Shown: piece after piece, positions 46,959-54,850 of the stretch
How the letters are laid out: each line of letters starts with the position of its first letter
How positions within the stretch are numbered: position 1 is the first letter of the stretch
Source of the DNA: RDXT01 sp033765305
GTDB lineage: Bacteria > Bacteroidota > Bacteroidia > J057
Assembly (NCBI GenBank): GCA_033765305.1
Contig: JANRID010000023.1
Coordinates: forward strand, 1-64,000
Direction of reading: 5' to 3'
DNA: 64,000 nt
Made by a program: the position numbers and the translations under genes
The notes under the pieces: model-generated
The model's database searches: none
Seen by the model: only the letters and a program-made list of their open reading frames with translations
What the model was told of the DNA's origin: nothing

Positions 46959-48109
46959 GAAATAATATATTCCCAACTAGCATATTACTCATCTGGATAG
47001 CGGCAAATGGTTGTGGTCTGGAGGATGCTGTACAACTGGATTGGGGTAGCTTAAGAGGTGTATGGGCAGTAAAGTTGACAGTGTATAATAAGACAGGTTC
47101 AGTAAATGCCATATATGAGAATTTAGGCAAAATAATATTGCCAGATTCGCCCATTAATGGCGGATATATTGGGTCGCTGAAATATGCAGATTCTATGCTG
47201 GGCTGTGACGTGATCCATCTGAGGCTGGATAATTTCAGCAGGGAGGGCAGGTTAGAAGGTCGAAAAGTCTTTGTCGATCTGTATGAGCCAAGAAGCAAAC
47301 TACATATCAGCGGTCCGGGGCCTGGTGAACTGGCCATCGGCGATAGTTTGTCGTTTCTGCTGTGGGAACTGACATATCTGAATGATGTTTCAGACGCTGC
47401 TTGTACTGATTCGTTAGATATTTTGATATATACCTTGGATGTTATCGGAACAAATATGAAGGCAATTCCCGGTGGGACTTTTGAGATGGGCAGTACGGAG
47501 CTCACCAGCGACGAGCAGCCAGTCCATAGCGTGACGGTTGGGGATTTTTGGATGGGGAAGTATGAGGTGACGCAGGCGCAGTGGCGGGCGGTGCTGGGAT
47601 ATCCCCCCCCCAGCGACAACGCAGACTGTGATGATTGCCCAGTTGAAGAGGTCAGCTGGGACGGTGTGCAAGTGTTTATCACCCGGCTGAATGCACTGAC
47701 CGGTCTTCGATACCGCCTGCCTACGGAGGCAGAATGGGAATATGCGGCAGGTGGCGGAAACGGCTCCCGAACGAAATATGCAGGCACTGATAACAAAATC
47801 AGCCTGAAGAAATATGCATGGTACGATTATGGAGGCAACAGAACCCACCATGTTGGCGAGAAGCAGCCTAACAGGCTAGGCCTTTACGATATGAGCGGCA
47901 ATGTCTGGGAATGGTGCCAAGATTGGTATGGGGATTATCCTGGCAGCACGCAGACTAACCCCATAGGACCCACAACAGGCTTCAACCGGGTGGTCCGCGG
48001 GGGGGGCTGGGACAGCGACCCCGCCAGCTGCCGCGTTGCCTACCGCTGGCAGCGCCCGCCCTTCGCCAACTACCCTTACCTCGGTTTCCGCCTTGCCAGG
48101 ACGCCCTAG
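46955..48109 (+). CDS. FGE/C-type-lectin-fold lipoprotein with DGR-like variable C-terminus
   Basis: 384 residues; probable lipobox AANGC at Cys20 (weak). Residues 20-165 unknown beta-rich domain; 168-384 FGE-sulfatase/C-type lectin fold (MKAIPGGTFEMGS, RYRLPTEAEWEYAAGGG, LYDMSGNVWEWCQDWY, then RVVRGGGW...GFRLARTP). The body is AT-rich, but from 47987 the DNA switches to GC-rich sequence matching two other array genes. It lacks the Cys pair of active FGE enzymes, so it is a binding, not a catalytic, domain. Translationally coupled to the protease. Presumably anchored at the outer membrane. Confidence 0.82.
   Translation: MRNNIFPTSILLIWIAANGCGLEDAVQLDWGSLRGVWAVKLTVYNKTGSVNAIYENLGKIILPDSPINGGYIGSLKYADSMLGCDVIHLRLDNFSREGRLEGRKVFVDLYEPRSKLHISGPGPGELAIGDSLSFLLWELTYLNDVSDAACTDSLDILIYTLDVIGTNMKAIPGGTFEMGSTELTSDEQPVHSVTVGDFWMGKYEVTQAQWRAVLGYPPPSDNADCDDCPVEEVSWDGVQVFITRLNALTGLRYRLPTEAEWEYAAGGGNGSRTKYAGTDNKISLKKYAWYDYGGNRTHHVGEKQPNRLGLYDMSGNVWEWCQDWYGDYPGSTQTNPIGPTTGFNRVVRGGGWDSDPASCRVAYRWQRPPFANYPYLGFRLARTP
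47987..48109 (+). other. Variable region 1 (DGR-like VR)
   Basis: 41 codons including stop: invariant CGG-GTG start and CTC-GGT-TTC-CGC-CTT-GCC-AGG end flank variable codons, mostly NNC (GAC, AGC, GAC; AGC; TAC; exceptions TGG, CAG, CCT). Aligns with 49665-49790 and 54129-54254 with codon-sized length differences. Confidence 0.6.
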
Positions 48110-48177
48110 GGGGTTAGCTTGTAGCTTCTGACCTTGTTACCTTTTTACAAGGCCCGTGCAACCTGAGTTGCATGGGT
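48110..48177 (+). other. Conserved 3' flank of VR1 with two hairpins
   Basis: Shared almost base for base with the flanks at 49791 and 54255. CCTTGT/ACAAGG stem at 48132-48152, then GCCCGTGCAAC (48152-48162), loop CTGA, and its partner to 48177. DGR target genes often carry such a hairpin after the variable region. Confidence 0.7.
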
Positions 48178-48249
48178 GGCCGTCCCTTTCACGCCCCCCG
48201 AGTAGGCAGATTGCCCGAAATGGGGGCGGTGCATTTCATGGCAGATGCG

Positions 48250-48257
48250 TATATTTG
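48250..48257 (+). promoter_or_regulatory. -7 box for the 48276 gene
   Basis: TATATTTG matches TAnnTTTG, 18 bp before the start codon. No good -33 TTTG found. Confidence 0.45.
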
Positions 48258-48275
48258 CCAAAAAGCAACCCCTGT

Positions 48276-49790
48276 ATGAGCCGCTGGATCTTGGGTCTTC
48301 TGATTGGGCTGACGGCCTGCGACTTTACCGCAGACCCGAAGGTGCAGGATCCCCGGCTGCCCGTGGCGCTGCTGCGCTCCGGCGAAGAGTCCGGAACGGC
48401 CTTTCTCATCGGGTATCAGCAGGGGCAGCTCTATCTGCTCACAGCAGCCCATGTCATCGCCCGGCCTGATTCGATCAGCCTGCAGTTTTTCGGAAGGCAG
48501 CGCAGCGCCGCCCGGCTGCTGGCCTCCGACCCGGAGATCGATCTGGCGGTGCTCTCCTGCCCTGCCCCCGAAGGCCCGGGCGAGTGGGCCTCCTTTCTGG
48601 CCGCCGGCACGCCCCCGAAAATCAACTCGGAGGTCACCATCGTCGGGCATCCCGCCGGCAACGAATGGGACGTCAACCGCGCAAACCGCGTGAAAGAAGC
48701 GGAATATGGCCTCATCCCCGGCCGGTTTACCCTCTATCCCATCGGCATAGGCCCCGGCAGCAGCGGAAGCCCCGTGCTGAATGCCGACCATGAGCTGTAC
48801 GGCATGGTCGTCGAAGCGGACCAGGTCAAAACCGTCTGCCTGCAGGGCGCCGTGCTCCTTCGCGCCTGCCAGACCTGGCGCGTGCCTGTCAACCTGCTCA
48901 CGGGCCTTCGGGAGGCGGAGGGGCAGCCAAGTGCTGAAGGGCCGGGCACCACTGGGACTGCCGATCCTCAGGCTGGCAAGATGAAGCTCATTCCCGGCGG
49001 AACCTTCATGATGGGAAGCAACGAAGGCGGAAGCGACGAGAAGCCGCCGCACAGCGTGACCCTCCAGCCCTTCTACCTGGGGGTGTACGAAGTGACAGTG
49101 GAGGAATTCGAAGCCTTCGTGCTGGCCAGCGGCTATCAGACAGATGCGGAAAAAAGCGGGGGCAGTTATTTATGGATAGACAAATGGGAACTGAAGGCAG
49201 GCGTCACCTGGAAGCACGATGCGAAGGGCGACCTGCGGCCCCGGAGCGAATACCAGCACCCGGTGATCCACGTATCGTGGAACGATGCCCAGGCCTACTG
49301 CGCATGGCTGAGCCGGCAGAGCGGCCAGCGCTACCGCCTGCCGACGGAGGCGGAGTGGGAGTATGCCGCAGGCAACGGCGCCAGCCACACCCGCTACAGC
49401 TGGGGCAACGGCGACCCCAGCGGGAATAAAGGGGGCAATGTGGCGGATGAGACTGCAAAAAAGAGCTTCTCAAGCTGGACCATCTTCAACGGATACACAG
49501 ACGGGTATGTATACACGGCTCCGGTCGGCCAGTACGATGCGAATACCTTCGGGCTCCACGACATGACCGGCAATGTGTGGGAGTGGTGCCAGGACTGGTA
49601 CCACAGCAGCTATTCCGGCGCGCCTGCCGATGGCTCGGCCTGGGAAAGCCCAACAGGCTCCGTCCGGGTGATCCGCGGGGGTGGCTGGCGCAACGGCGGC
49701 CCCGCCTACTGCCGCGTTGCCCACCGCTTCTTCGACGCGCCCGGCAACCGCTACAGCCTCCTCGGTTTCCGCCTTGCCAGGACGCCCTAG
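48276..49790 (+). CDS. Trypsin-like protease fused to FGE/C-type-lectin domain, lipoprotein, DGR-like variable end
   Basis: 504 residues from the ATG at 48276; lipobox LTAC gives lipidated Cys15. Trypsin-like domain with His59 (TAAHV), Asp89 (EIDLAVL), Ser163 (GSSGSP), residues 25-212. A Gly/Thr linker, then the FGE-fold domain from about 236: MKLIPGGTFMMGS, RYRLPTEAEWEYAAG, GLHDMTGNVWEWCQDWY, and the variable end RVIRGGGW...GFRLARTP. A sensor domain with changeable ligand surface fused to a protease suggests ligand-triggered cleavage outside the cytoplasm. Protease active site appears intact. Confidence 0.88.
   Translation: MSRWILGLLIGLTACDFTADPKVQDPRLPVALLRSGEESGTAFLIGYQQGQLYLLTAAHVIARPDSISLQFFGRQRSAARLLASDPEIDLAVLSCPAPEGPGEWASFLAAGTPPKINSEVTIVGHPAGNEWDVNRANRVKEAEYGLIPGRFTLYPIGIGPGSSGSPVLNADHELYGMVVEADQVKTVCLQGAVLLRACQTWRVPVNLLTGLREAEGQPSAEGPGTTGTADPQAGKMKLIPGGTFMMGSNEGGSDEKPPHSVTLQPFYLGVYEVTVEEFEAFVLASGYQTDAEKSGGSYLWIDKWELKAGVTWKHDAKGDLRPRSEYQHPVIHVSWNDAQAYCAWLSRQSGQRYRLPTEAEWEYAAGNGASHTRYSWGNGDPSGNKGGNVADETAKKSFSSWTIFNGYTDGYVYTAPVGQYDANTFGLHDMTGNVWEWCQDWYHSSYSGAPADGSAWESPTGSVRVIRGGGWRNGGPAYCRVAHRFFDAPGNRYSLLGFRLARTP
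49665..49790 (+). other. Variable region 2 (DGR-like VR)
   Basis: 42 codons with stop. Variable codons CGC AAC GGC GGC, TAC, CAC, TTC TTC GAC, AAC, TAC AGC CTC are all NNC, as would result from adenine-mutated AAC codons. Ends with the same GGTTTCCGCCTTGCCAGG block as the other two. Confidence 0.62.
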
Positions 49791-49965
49791 GGGGTTAGCT
49801 TATAGCTTCTGACCTTGTTACCTTTTTACAAGGCCCATGCAACCTGAGCTGCATGGGCTTCCTGATATATGCGGGTGTTTCAGACGCATGCAGGCGCGGA
49901 TATATCCGGAGCATCGGGCATATATCGGCGGCGCGCTGCGGGCTCGCATAAGCGGCTGAGCCAGT
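49791..49965 (+). repeat. Conserved 3' flank of VR2, extended copy
   Basis: About 170 bp shared with 54255-54425. Hairpin GCCCATGCAAC (49833-49843), loop CTGA, partner to 49858, one mismatch. A GATATAT...ATATATC dyad follows near 49910-49927. Confidence 0.75.
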
Positions 49966-49996
49966 TTGGCGGTCCGCCGAAAAAGCGCTAGCTTTA
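49965..49996 (+). promoter_or_regulatory. Promoter of the 50021 operon
   Basis: TTTG at 49965-49968, 20-bp spacer, TAGCTTTA at 49989-49996: fits the Bacteroidota TTTG-N19-21-TAnnTTTG pattern except the last base, 24 bp before the start codon. Confidence 0.6.
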
Positions 49997-50020
49997 TGAC
50001 ATACTTCAGCAACCCAAGCT

Positions 50021-50749
50021 ATGCGTATCTGCCTGCTGCTCCTGTGCATCTGTACCACCCTCCCCCTCCTCGCCCAGCGCAGCGAGGAATGGAAGCGCCA
50101 GCACGACCGCGGCACCCGCTATGAGGGCACCTACACCCGCCAGGTGGGCAATCCCGACCTGGAGCTGGTCTCCCTGAGCGCCGGCATCACGCCCTACACG
50201 TTCCGGAAGGGGATGATGCTCAAGGCGCGTTTCCACAGCCCCGCCTCCCTCCGCTGCACCCTGCACGCCGAGGACCTCTCCGGCACCCAGTTTTACTGGT
50301 GGGAGGACAAGCAAACCCAGGCGGCGCCGGGCTGGAACCTCAGCCCCGCCGACTGGCCGGTGGATTTTCTCCTCGACGACCTCCACCTCCTCGTCAGCAA
50401 CCTGGGCATCTCCGCAGCCGTAGCAGGCTCGGAGCGGAAGTACCTGCCGGTGCAGGTGTTTACCGGATCTGTGCCCCCGCCCATCGAGCGCTATTCCGCC
50501 GTGCTGCGCCTGGGCCGTTCGAGCGCGGGCGGCAGCTATCAGATCTACAAAGGCGAATCCCGCAGCGGAACGCCCGTGCTCAAAGGCACCATCACCGCCC
50601 GCAGCGGCGGCGGCCTCATCAGCCTCGGCATGCCTGCGGCATCCTTCCCGGCCCCCGGCTGGTACCTGGCCGAAATCAGCCTGAAAGAGCAGGGCACCCT
50701 CGACCCCTTCAGCTACTCATTCCGCTTCTATGTCCCTCCCCGCCCGTGA
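50021..50749 (+). CDS. Exported beta-rich protein, first gene with the EAD-like protein
   Basis: 242 residues with signal peptide (MRICLLLLCICTTLPLLAQ). The mature part is beta-rich (FTGSVPPPIERYSAVLRLG, GSYQIYKGESRSGTPVLKG, PGWYLAEISLKEQGTLDP), resembling an Ig-like or carbohydrate-binding sandwich; no named family. Its stop lies 20 bases after the start of the next gene, so both are co-translated. Location in the protease/lectin array suggests an extracytoplasmic part of the same system. Confidence 0.72.
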   Translation: MRICLLLLCICTTLPLLAQRSEEWKRQHDRGTRYEGTYTRQVGNPDLELVSLSAGITPYTFRKGMMLKARFHSPASLRCTLHAEDLSGTQFYWWEDKQTQAAPGWNLSPADWPVDFLLDDLHLLVSNLGISAAVAGSERKYLPVQVFTGSVPPPIERYSAVLRLGRSSAGGSYQIYKGESRSGTPVLKGTITARSGGGLISLGMPAASFPAPGWYLAEISLKEQGTLDPFSYSFRFYVPPRP

Positions 50750-52100
50750 ATACCTGCAGGCCCTCCTCCGCGACGACCGCCTGGAGGAATGCCTGCGCAT
50801 CCTGCTCGATCCGGCGGTGGCAGTGCCGGAGCCGGACCGCCGGGAAGCGAACCTGATGGCCGGCAGGCTGAGCAGCCTGGCCCAGCAGCTCCGCGCCGGC
50901 ACGCTGGAGGCCGCCGCCGCCGCCACCGAGCGCAACCGCATCCGGGCCGGCCTCGACGGGCTGGCCGGCGGTCTGCCGCCGCAGCTCCAGCTCAGCCCCT
51001 CCCTGGAGCGGGCCGAGCAGCGCCTGCGCTTCCGCTGGGCGCTCTGGATGGGCCTCTACCTGCTGGCCGCCGGCAGCGTGCTGGCCTTCCTCTTCCAGCC
51101 GCAGCCCGGCCTGCGGGTGGAAGGCGATCTGCTCCTGGACCGCCTGAGCTACGTGCAGGCCGGCGGCAGCTACAATTTCGGGGAGCTGGATCTGGCCAGC
51201 CTGCGGCTGACAGACTTCCGCCAGCTCCGGATCGATGCGGACAGCGCCGCGCTGGACCCGGAGCTCGACGGCACCTGGGAGGCGGCGGCCCCCCTGGACG
51301 GCCCGCTGCTGCTCGAAGCTGTCCCCGGCCTGCCCGGCCTCGGGATCAATGCCGGCGGCCCGGTCCGCATTGCCTCGTTTACCGTGCCGGATGCCGCACT
51401 GGTCACCATCGAACGGATCGAACACACCCAGGCAGCAGCGCGCGTCACCGTCGAGCGCATGGATTCCCTGCAGGGGGAATTCAGCTACCTGCGCCGGCTC
51501 GACCTGCAGCCGGAGCAGGTGCTGGTGCAGGGCCTGCCCGGCCACGCGGAATGGGCTGCGCCGCTGGGCCTCCGGCTGAGCGGCCCGCCCGATGCGCGGC
51601 GCACGCTGGCCTTCAGCAGCTCGCCCGGCCTGCTGCGGCTGGAGATCTTCCCCCGCGACAGCTTCAGCATCGAAGGCAGCAGCCTGCTGGTGGCCGATCT
51701 GGCCTTTCTCCGGAAGCACGAAGAGCAGGCAACCCAGACCGCAACGACGGTGCTGGGCGGAAGGCTGAAGATTCAGGAGCTGGACCGGGCGCCGATGCAG
51801 GAAATCGAGATCAAGGAAAGCCAGCGCCTGACCTTGTCCAGCAGGTCGCAGACCGAGATCCGCAGCCTGCGGCTGGGGCCGGCGGGCATCCGCATCGACT
51901 TCTCGGCCACGCTGGACCGCATCGAGACCGGCGAACAGTACGACCTGCGCAACCCCAGCCGGGCCGAGTGGCTCTGGCACAACCACCGGCTGCTGCTGAC
52001 CGTGCTCGGCACCGTGCTGCTCGGCGCCATTTTCTTCCTGCCCGGCCCGCTGAAAGCCGGCATCCTGGGGCTGCTGAAGCAGATGGGCCTGCTGCGGTGA
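50730..52100 (+). CDS. Two-TM protein with N-terminal effector-associated-domain-like region
   Basis: 456 residues. Residues 5-82 (YLQALLRDDRLEECLRILLD, RREANLMAGRLSSLAQQLRAG, ATERNRIRAGLDGL) have the pattern of small helical effector-associated domains (EAD11-like: L...AL.LL then NL.aRl..L...G then E.NRI..aLL). Two membrane helices at about 103-123 and 419-440 bracket a 290-residue beta-rich domain that would lie outside the cytoplasm. Such EADs mediate homotypic recruitment of effectors in bacterial conflict systems (established); the topology here, EAD inside and a sensor outside, is inference. Overlaps the upstream gene by 20 bases. Confidence 0.68.
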   Translation: MSLPAREYLQALLRDDRLEECLRILLDPAVAVPEPDRREANLMAGRLSSLAQQLRAGTLEAAAAATERNRIRAGLDGLAGGLPPQLQLSPSLERAEQRLRFRWALWMGLYLLAAGSVLAFLFQPQPGLRVEGDLLLDRLSYVQAGGSYNFGELDLASLRLTDFRQLRIDADSAALDPELDGTWEAAAPLDGPLLLEAVPGLPGLGINAGGPVRIASFTVPDAALVTIERIEHTQAAARVTVERMDSLQGEFSYLRRLDLQPEQVLVQGLPGHAEWAAPLGLRLSGPPDARRTLAFSSSPGLLRLEIFPRDSFSIEGSSLLVADLAFLRKHEEQATQTATTVLGGRLKIQELDRAPMQEIEIKESQRLTLSSRSQTEIRSLRLGPAGIRIDFSATLDRIETGEQYDLRNPSRAEWLWHNHRLLLTVLGTVLLGAIFFLPGPLKAGILGLLKQMGLLR

Positions 52101-52121
52101 GGTCGGCGTGGCAGCCGCAGC

Positions 52122-52745
52122 GCTGCGCCGCAAGGCTGCAACCGCCAAGGGGACGCAAGGCTGTGCAACCGCAAGGAGCGCAAGGGGACGCAAGGCTGCA
52201 ACCGCAAGGGGCGCAAAGGGACGCAAGGCTGCAACCGCAAGGGGCGCAAGGGGACGCAAGGAGGGCAGGTTCAGTCTGTCGGCTGGCTGCTGCGGCCGGA
52301 TGCGCAGCATCCGCGATCCGCTAGCCCTCCTGCGCGCAGCCTGTGCGGCGGCGCGGGGGCCTGGGGGGGTGACACCACCCCGCAGCGCAGCCCAGCCACC
52401 GCAAGGCTGCAACCGCAAGGAGCGCAAGGGACGCAAAGAGGGCAGGTTCAGTCTGCCGGCTGGCTGCTGCGGCCGGATGCGCAGCATCCGCGATCCGCAT
52501 AGCCCCCCTGCGCGCGGGCCTGCGCGGCGGCGAGGGGGGGCTGGGGGGTGACACCACCCCGCAGCGCAGCCCAGGCACCGCAAGGCTGCAACCGCAAGGA
52601 GCGCAAAGGGACGCAAGGAGCTAGGTTCAGTCTGCCGACTGGCTGCTGCGGCCGGATGCGCAGCATCCGCGATCCGCTAGCCCCCCTGCGCACGGGCCTG
52701 CGCGGCGGCGAGGGGGGGCTGGGGGGTGACACCACCCCGCAGCGC
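52122..52745. repeat. Structured intergenic repeat block 2 (three units)
   Basis: Core hairpin units at 52292, 52469 and 52648, period 177-179 bp, with CGCAAGG tandem motifs between. Fills most of the 759-bp gap after the EAD gene. Arg/Pro-rich frames here are not genes. Confidence 0.9.
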
Positions 52746-52747
52746 AG

Positions 52748-52859
52748 CCCGCCAGCGCCTGCGCCAGCAGCCCTTCCAGTCTTCCGACTTGATACTGAAT
52801 ACTTCCTACTCCCTGCTCCAAAATTTTGCTAGCTTTGACAGCAATATTCCAGTCCGCCC
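52748..52859 (+). promoter_or_regulatory. Duplicated leader and promoter, copy 2
   Basis: Nearly identical to 45076-45188, including TAGCTTTG at 52830-52837 (22 bp before the ATG). Confidence 0.6.
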
Positions 52860-54254
52860 ATGTCCCGCATTCTGCTCGCTGTCCTCCTGCTCTCCTGCGC
52901 TGGCCTGGCCCGCGCCCAGGAAACCCTTCGCGCACCCGTAGCCCTGCTGCGCTCCGGCGGCGGGAGCGGCGCGGCCATCATCGTCGGAAGCAGCGGCGGC
53001 AGGCTCTACCTGATCACAGCCCTGCACGTGATCGAGGATCCGGCCAGCATCTCGCTCCAACTGCGGCAGCAGCCGGAGCCTGTGGCAGGCAAGCTGCTGA
53101 ACTCTGATTCGGCGCTGGACCTGGCGGCGATCAGCTGCCCGATCCCCGCAGGATACAGCCCTGCTTTTTTTCCCTTTTCTGCCGCCGAGCCTCAGGACAA
53201 CCAGCCGGTGGTCCTGGTCGGGCATCCCTACGGCAACCTCTGGGATATCAACCGCATCAGCCGCATCAAGGAAGCCAGCTTTGGCATACAGCCCGGCCGG
53301 TTTACGGTATATCCCAGCGGCGTAGGCCCTGGCAGCAGCGGAGGAGCCGTGCTCGACGAGCAAGGCCTGCTGCTGGGGATCGTCACAGAGACCGATCCGG
53401 TCAAGACGCTCTGCCTGCAGGCTGCACTCTGCAAGCGGGCCTGCACGGCCTGGGCCGTGCCGCTGGCGGCTGTCTCCGCCCCTCCCGGCGGCACGCAGCC
53501 TGTGCAGCCCTCCCGCCCCGAAACCTACACCGACCCCTGGGCCGGCAGGATGGTATGGGTGGCGGGCGGCACCTTCACGATGGGCAGCAACGATGGCGAC
53601 TCGGACGAACAACCGCCGCACAGCGTGCGGGTGCCCGGCTTCTACCTCGGGGCCTACGAAGTGACCCAGCGGCAGTGGCGGGAGATCATGGGGAACAATC
53701 CCAGCTCCAACGCAGGCTGCGACGAATGCCCGGTGGAACAGGTTTCCTGGGAAGATGCGCAGCAGTTTATCCAGCATCTGAATCAAAAGACCGGCCAGCG
53801 CTACCGCCTTCCGACGGAGGCGGAGTGGGAATACGCGGCAGGGGGCGGCAACGGCCCGCGCACGAAGTGGGCCGGCACAAACTCGGAGACAGCGCTATAC
53901 AGATATGCAAACTTCTGCGACCAGAATTGCACAAGTGACTTTTTCAAGACAGCTGACCAAAACGACGGCTATGCCGGCAAGGCTCCGGCAGGCTCCTACC
54001 AGCCCAACGGGCTGGGCCTCTACGACCTGAGCGGCAATGTCTGGGAGTGGTGCCAGGACTGGTACCACAGCAGCTACACCGGCGCGCCCGCCGACGGCTC
54101 GGCCTGGGAAAGCCCGGCGGGCTCCGACCGGGTGATCCGCGGGGGTAGCTGGCGCGTCAACCCCGCCCTCTGCCGCGTTGCCCGCCGCAACGCCGTCGCG
54201 CCCGGCTACCGCCGCATCAACCACCTCGGTTTCCGCCTTGCCAGGACGCCCTAG
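52860..54254 (+). CDS. Exported trypsin-like protease fused to FGE/C-type-lectin domain with DGR-like variable end
   Basis: 464 residues. Signal peptide (MSRILLAVLLLSCAGLARAQ) almost identical to the 45189 gene. Trypsin triad His56 (TALHV), Asp87 (SALDLAA), Ser160 (GSSGGA, Ala in place of Pro). FGE domain from about 231: MVWVAGGTFTMGS, RYRLPTEAEWEYAAGGG, GLYDLSGNVWEWCQDWY, and variable RVIRGGSW...GFRLARTP. Same design as the 48276 lipoprotein but probably soluble or surface-secreted. Flanked by repeat blocks on both sides, so it can be copied or deleted as a unit. Confidence 0.88.
   Translation: MSRILLAVLLLSCAGLARAQETLRAPVALLRSGGGSGAAIIVGSSGGRLYLITALHVIEDPASISLQLRQQPEPVAGKLLNSDSALDLAAISCPIPAGYSPAFFPFSAAEPQDNQPVVLVGHPYGNLWDINRISRIKEASFGIQPGRFTVYPSGVGPGSSGGAVLDEQGLLLGIVTETDPVKTLCLQAALCKRACTAWAVPLAAVSAPPGGTQPVQPSRPETYTDPWAGRMVWVAGGTFTMGSNDGDSDEQPPHSVRVPGFYLGAYEVTQRQWREIMGNNPSSNAGCDECPVEQVSWEDAQQFIQHLNQKTGQRYRLPTEAEWEYAAGGGNGPRTKWAGTNSETALYRYANFCDQNCTSDFFKTADQNDGYAGKAPAGSYQPNGLGLYDLSGNVWEWCQDWYHSSYTGAPADGSAWESPAGSDRVIRGGSWRVNPALCRVARRNAVAPGYRRINHLGFRLARTP
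54129..54254 (+). other. Variable region 3 (DGR-like VR)
   Basis: 42 codons with stop; variable codons CGC GTC AAC, CTC, CGC, AAC GCC GTC, TAC, CGC ATC AAC CAC all end in C. Constant frame identical in the 3' part to VR1 and VR2. Confidence 0.62.
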
Positions 54255-54425
54255 GGGGTTAGCTTGTAGCTTCTGACTTTGTTACCTTTTTACAAGGCCC
54301 GTGCAACCTGAGTTGCATGGGCTTCCTGATATATGCGGGTGTTTCAGACGCATGCAGGCGCGGATATATCCGGGGCATCGGGCATATATCGGCGCCGCGC
54401 TGCGGGCCGGCATAAGCGGCTGCGC
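54255..54425 (+). repeat. Conserved 3' flank of VR3, extended copy
   Basis: Shared with 49791-49965. Hairpin GCCCGTGCAAC (54297-54307), loop CTGA, GTTGCATGGGC (54312-54322): 11-bp stem with one G-T pair. Confidence 0.75.
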
Positions 54426-54850
54426 CCAGGCGCCGCAAGGCTGCAACCGCAAGGAGCGCAAAGGGACGCAAGGAGGGCAGGTAGTCTGCCGGCTGGCTGC
54501 TGCGGCCGGATGCGCAGCATCCGCGATCCGCTAGCCCCCCTGCGCGCAGGCCTGCTCGGCGGCGAGGGGGCCTGGGGGGGTGACACCACCCCGCAGCGCA
54601 GCCCAGGCGCCGCAAGGCTGCAACCGCAAGGGGCGCAAGGGGACGCAAGGAGGGCAGGTCCAGTCTTTCAGCTGGCTGCTGCGGCCGGATGCGCAGCATC
54701 CGCGATCCGCTAGCCCCCCTGCGCGCAGGCCTGCGCGGCGGCGAGGGGGGCATGGGGGGTGACACCACCCCGCAGCACAGCCCGCCAGCGCCTGCGCCAG
54801 CAGCCCTTCCAGTCTTCCGACTTAATACTGAATACTTCCTACTCCCCAAG
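54426..54850. repeat. Structured intergenic repeat block 3 (two units) plus partial leader
   Basis: Core units at 54502 and 54681 (179 bp apart), then a leader fragment (54783-54846) without the -7 box and without a protease behind it. This looks like a deletion scar: the array may once have had another cassette. Confidence 0.8.

Noticed and set aside
50709..52616. Very long Arg/Gly/Pro-rich frame on the minus strand across the EAD gene and repeats
   Set aside because: It mirrors the real plus-strand gene and then runs through the repeat block; high GC keeps frames open and no domain is present.
46955..54254. Active formylglycine-generating enzymes
   Set aside because: The two catalytic Cys of FGE are absent; only the fold is shared, so a binding role fits better.
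44590..54800. CRISPR array
   Set aside because: Units are about 178 bp, interrupted by genes, without short spacers and without cas genes.
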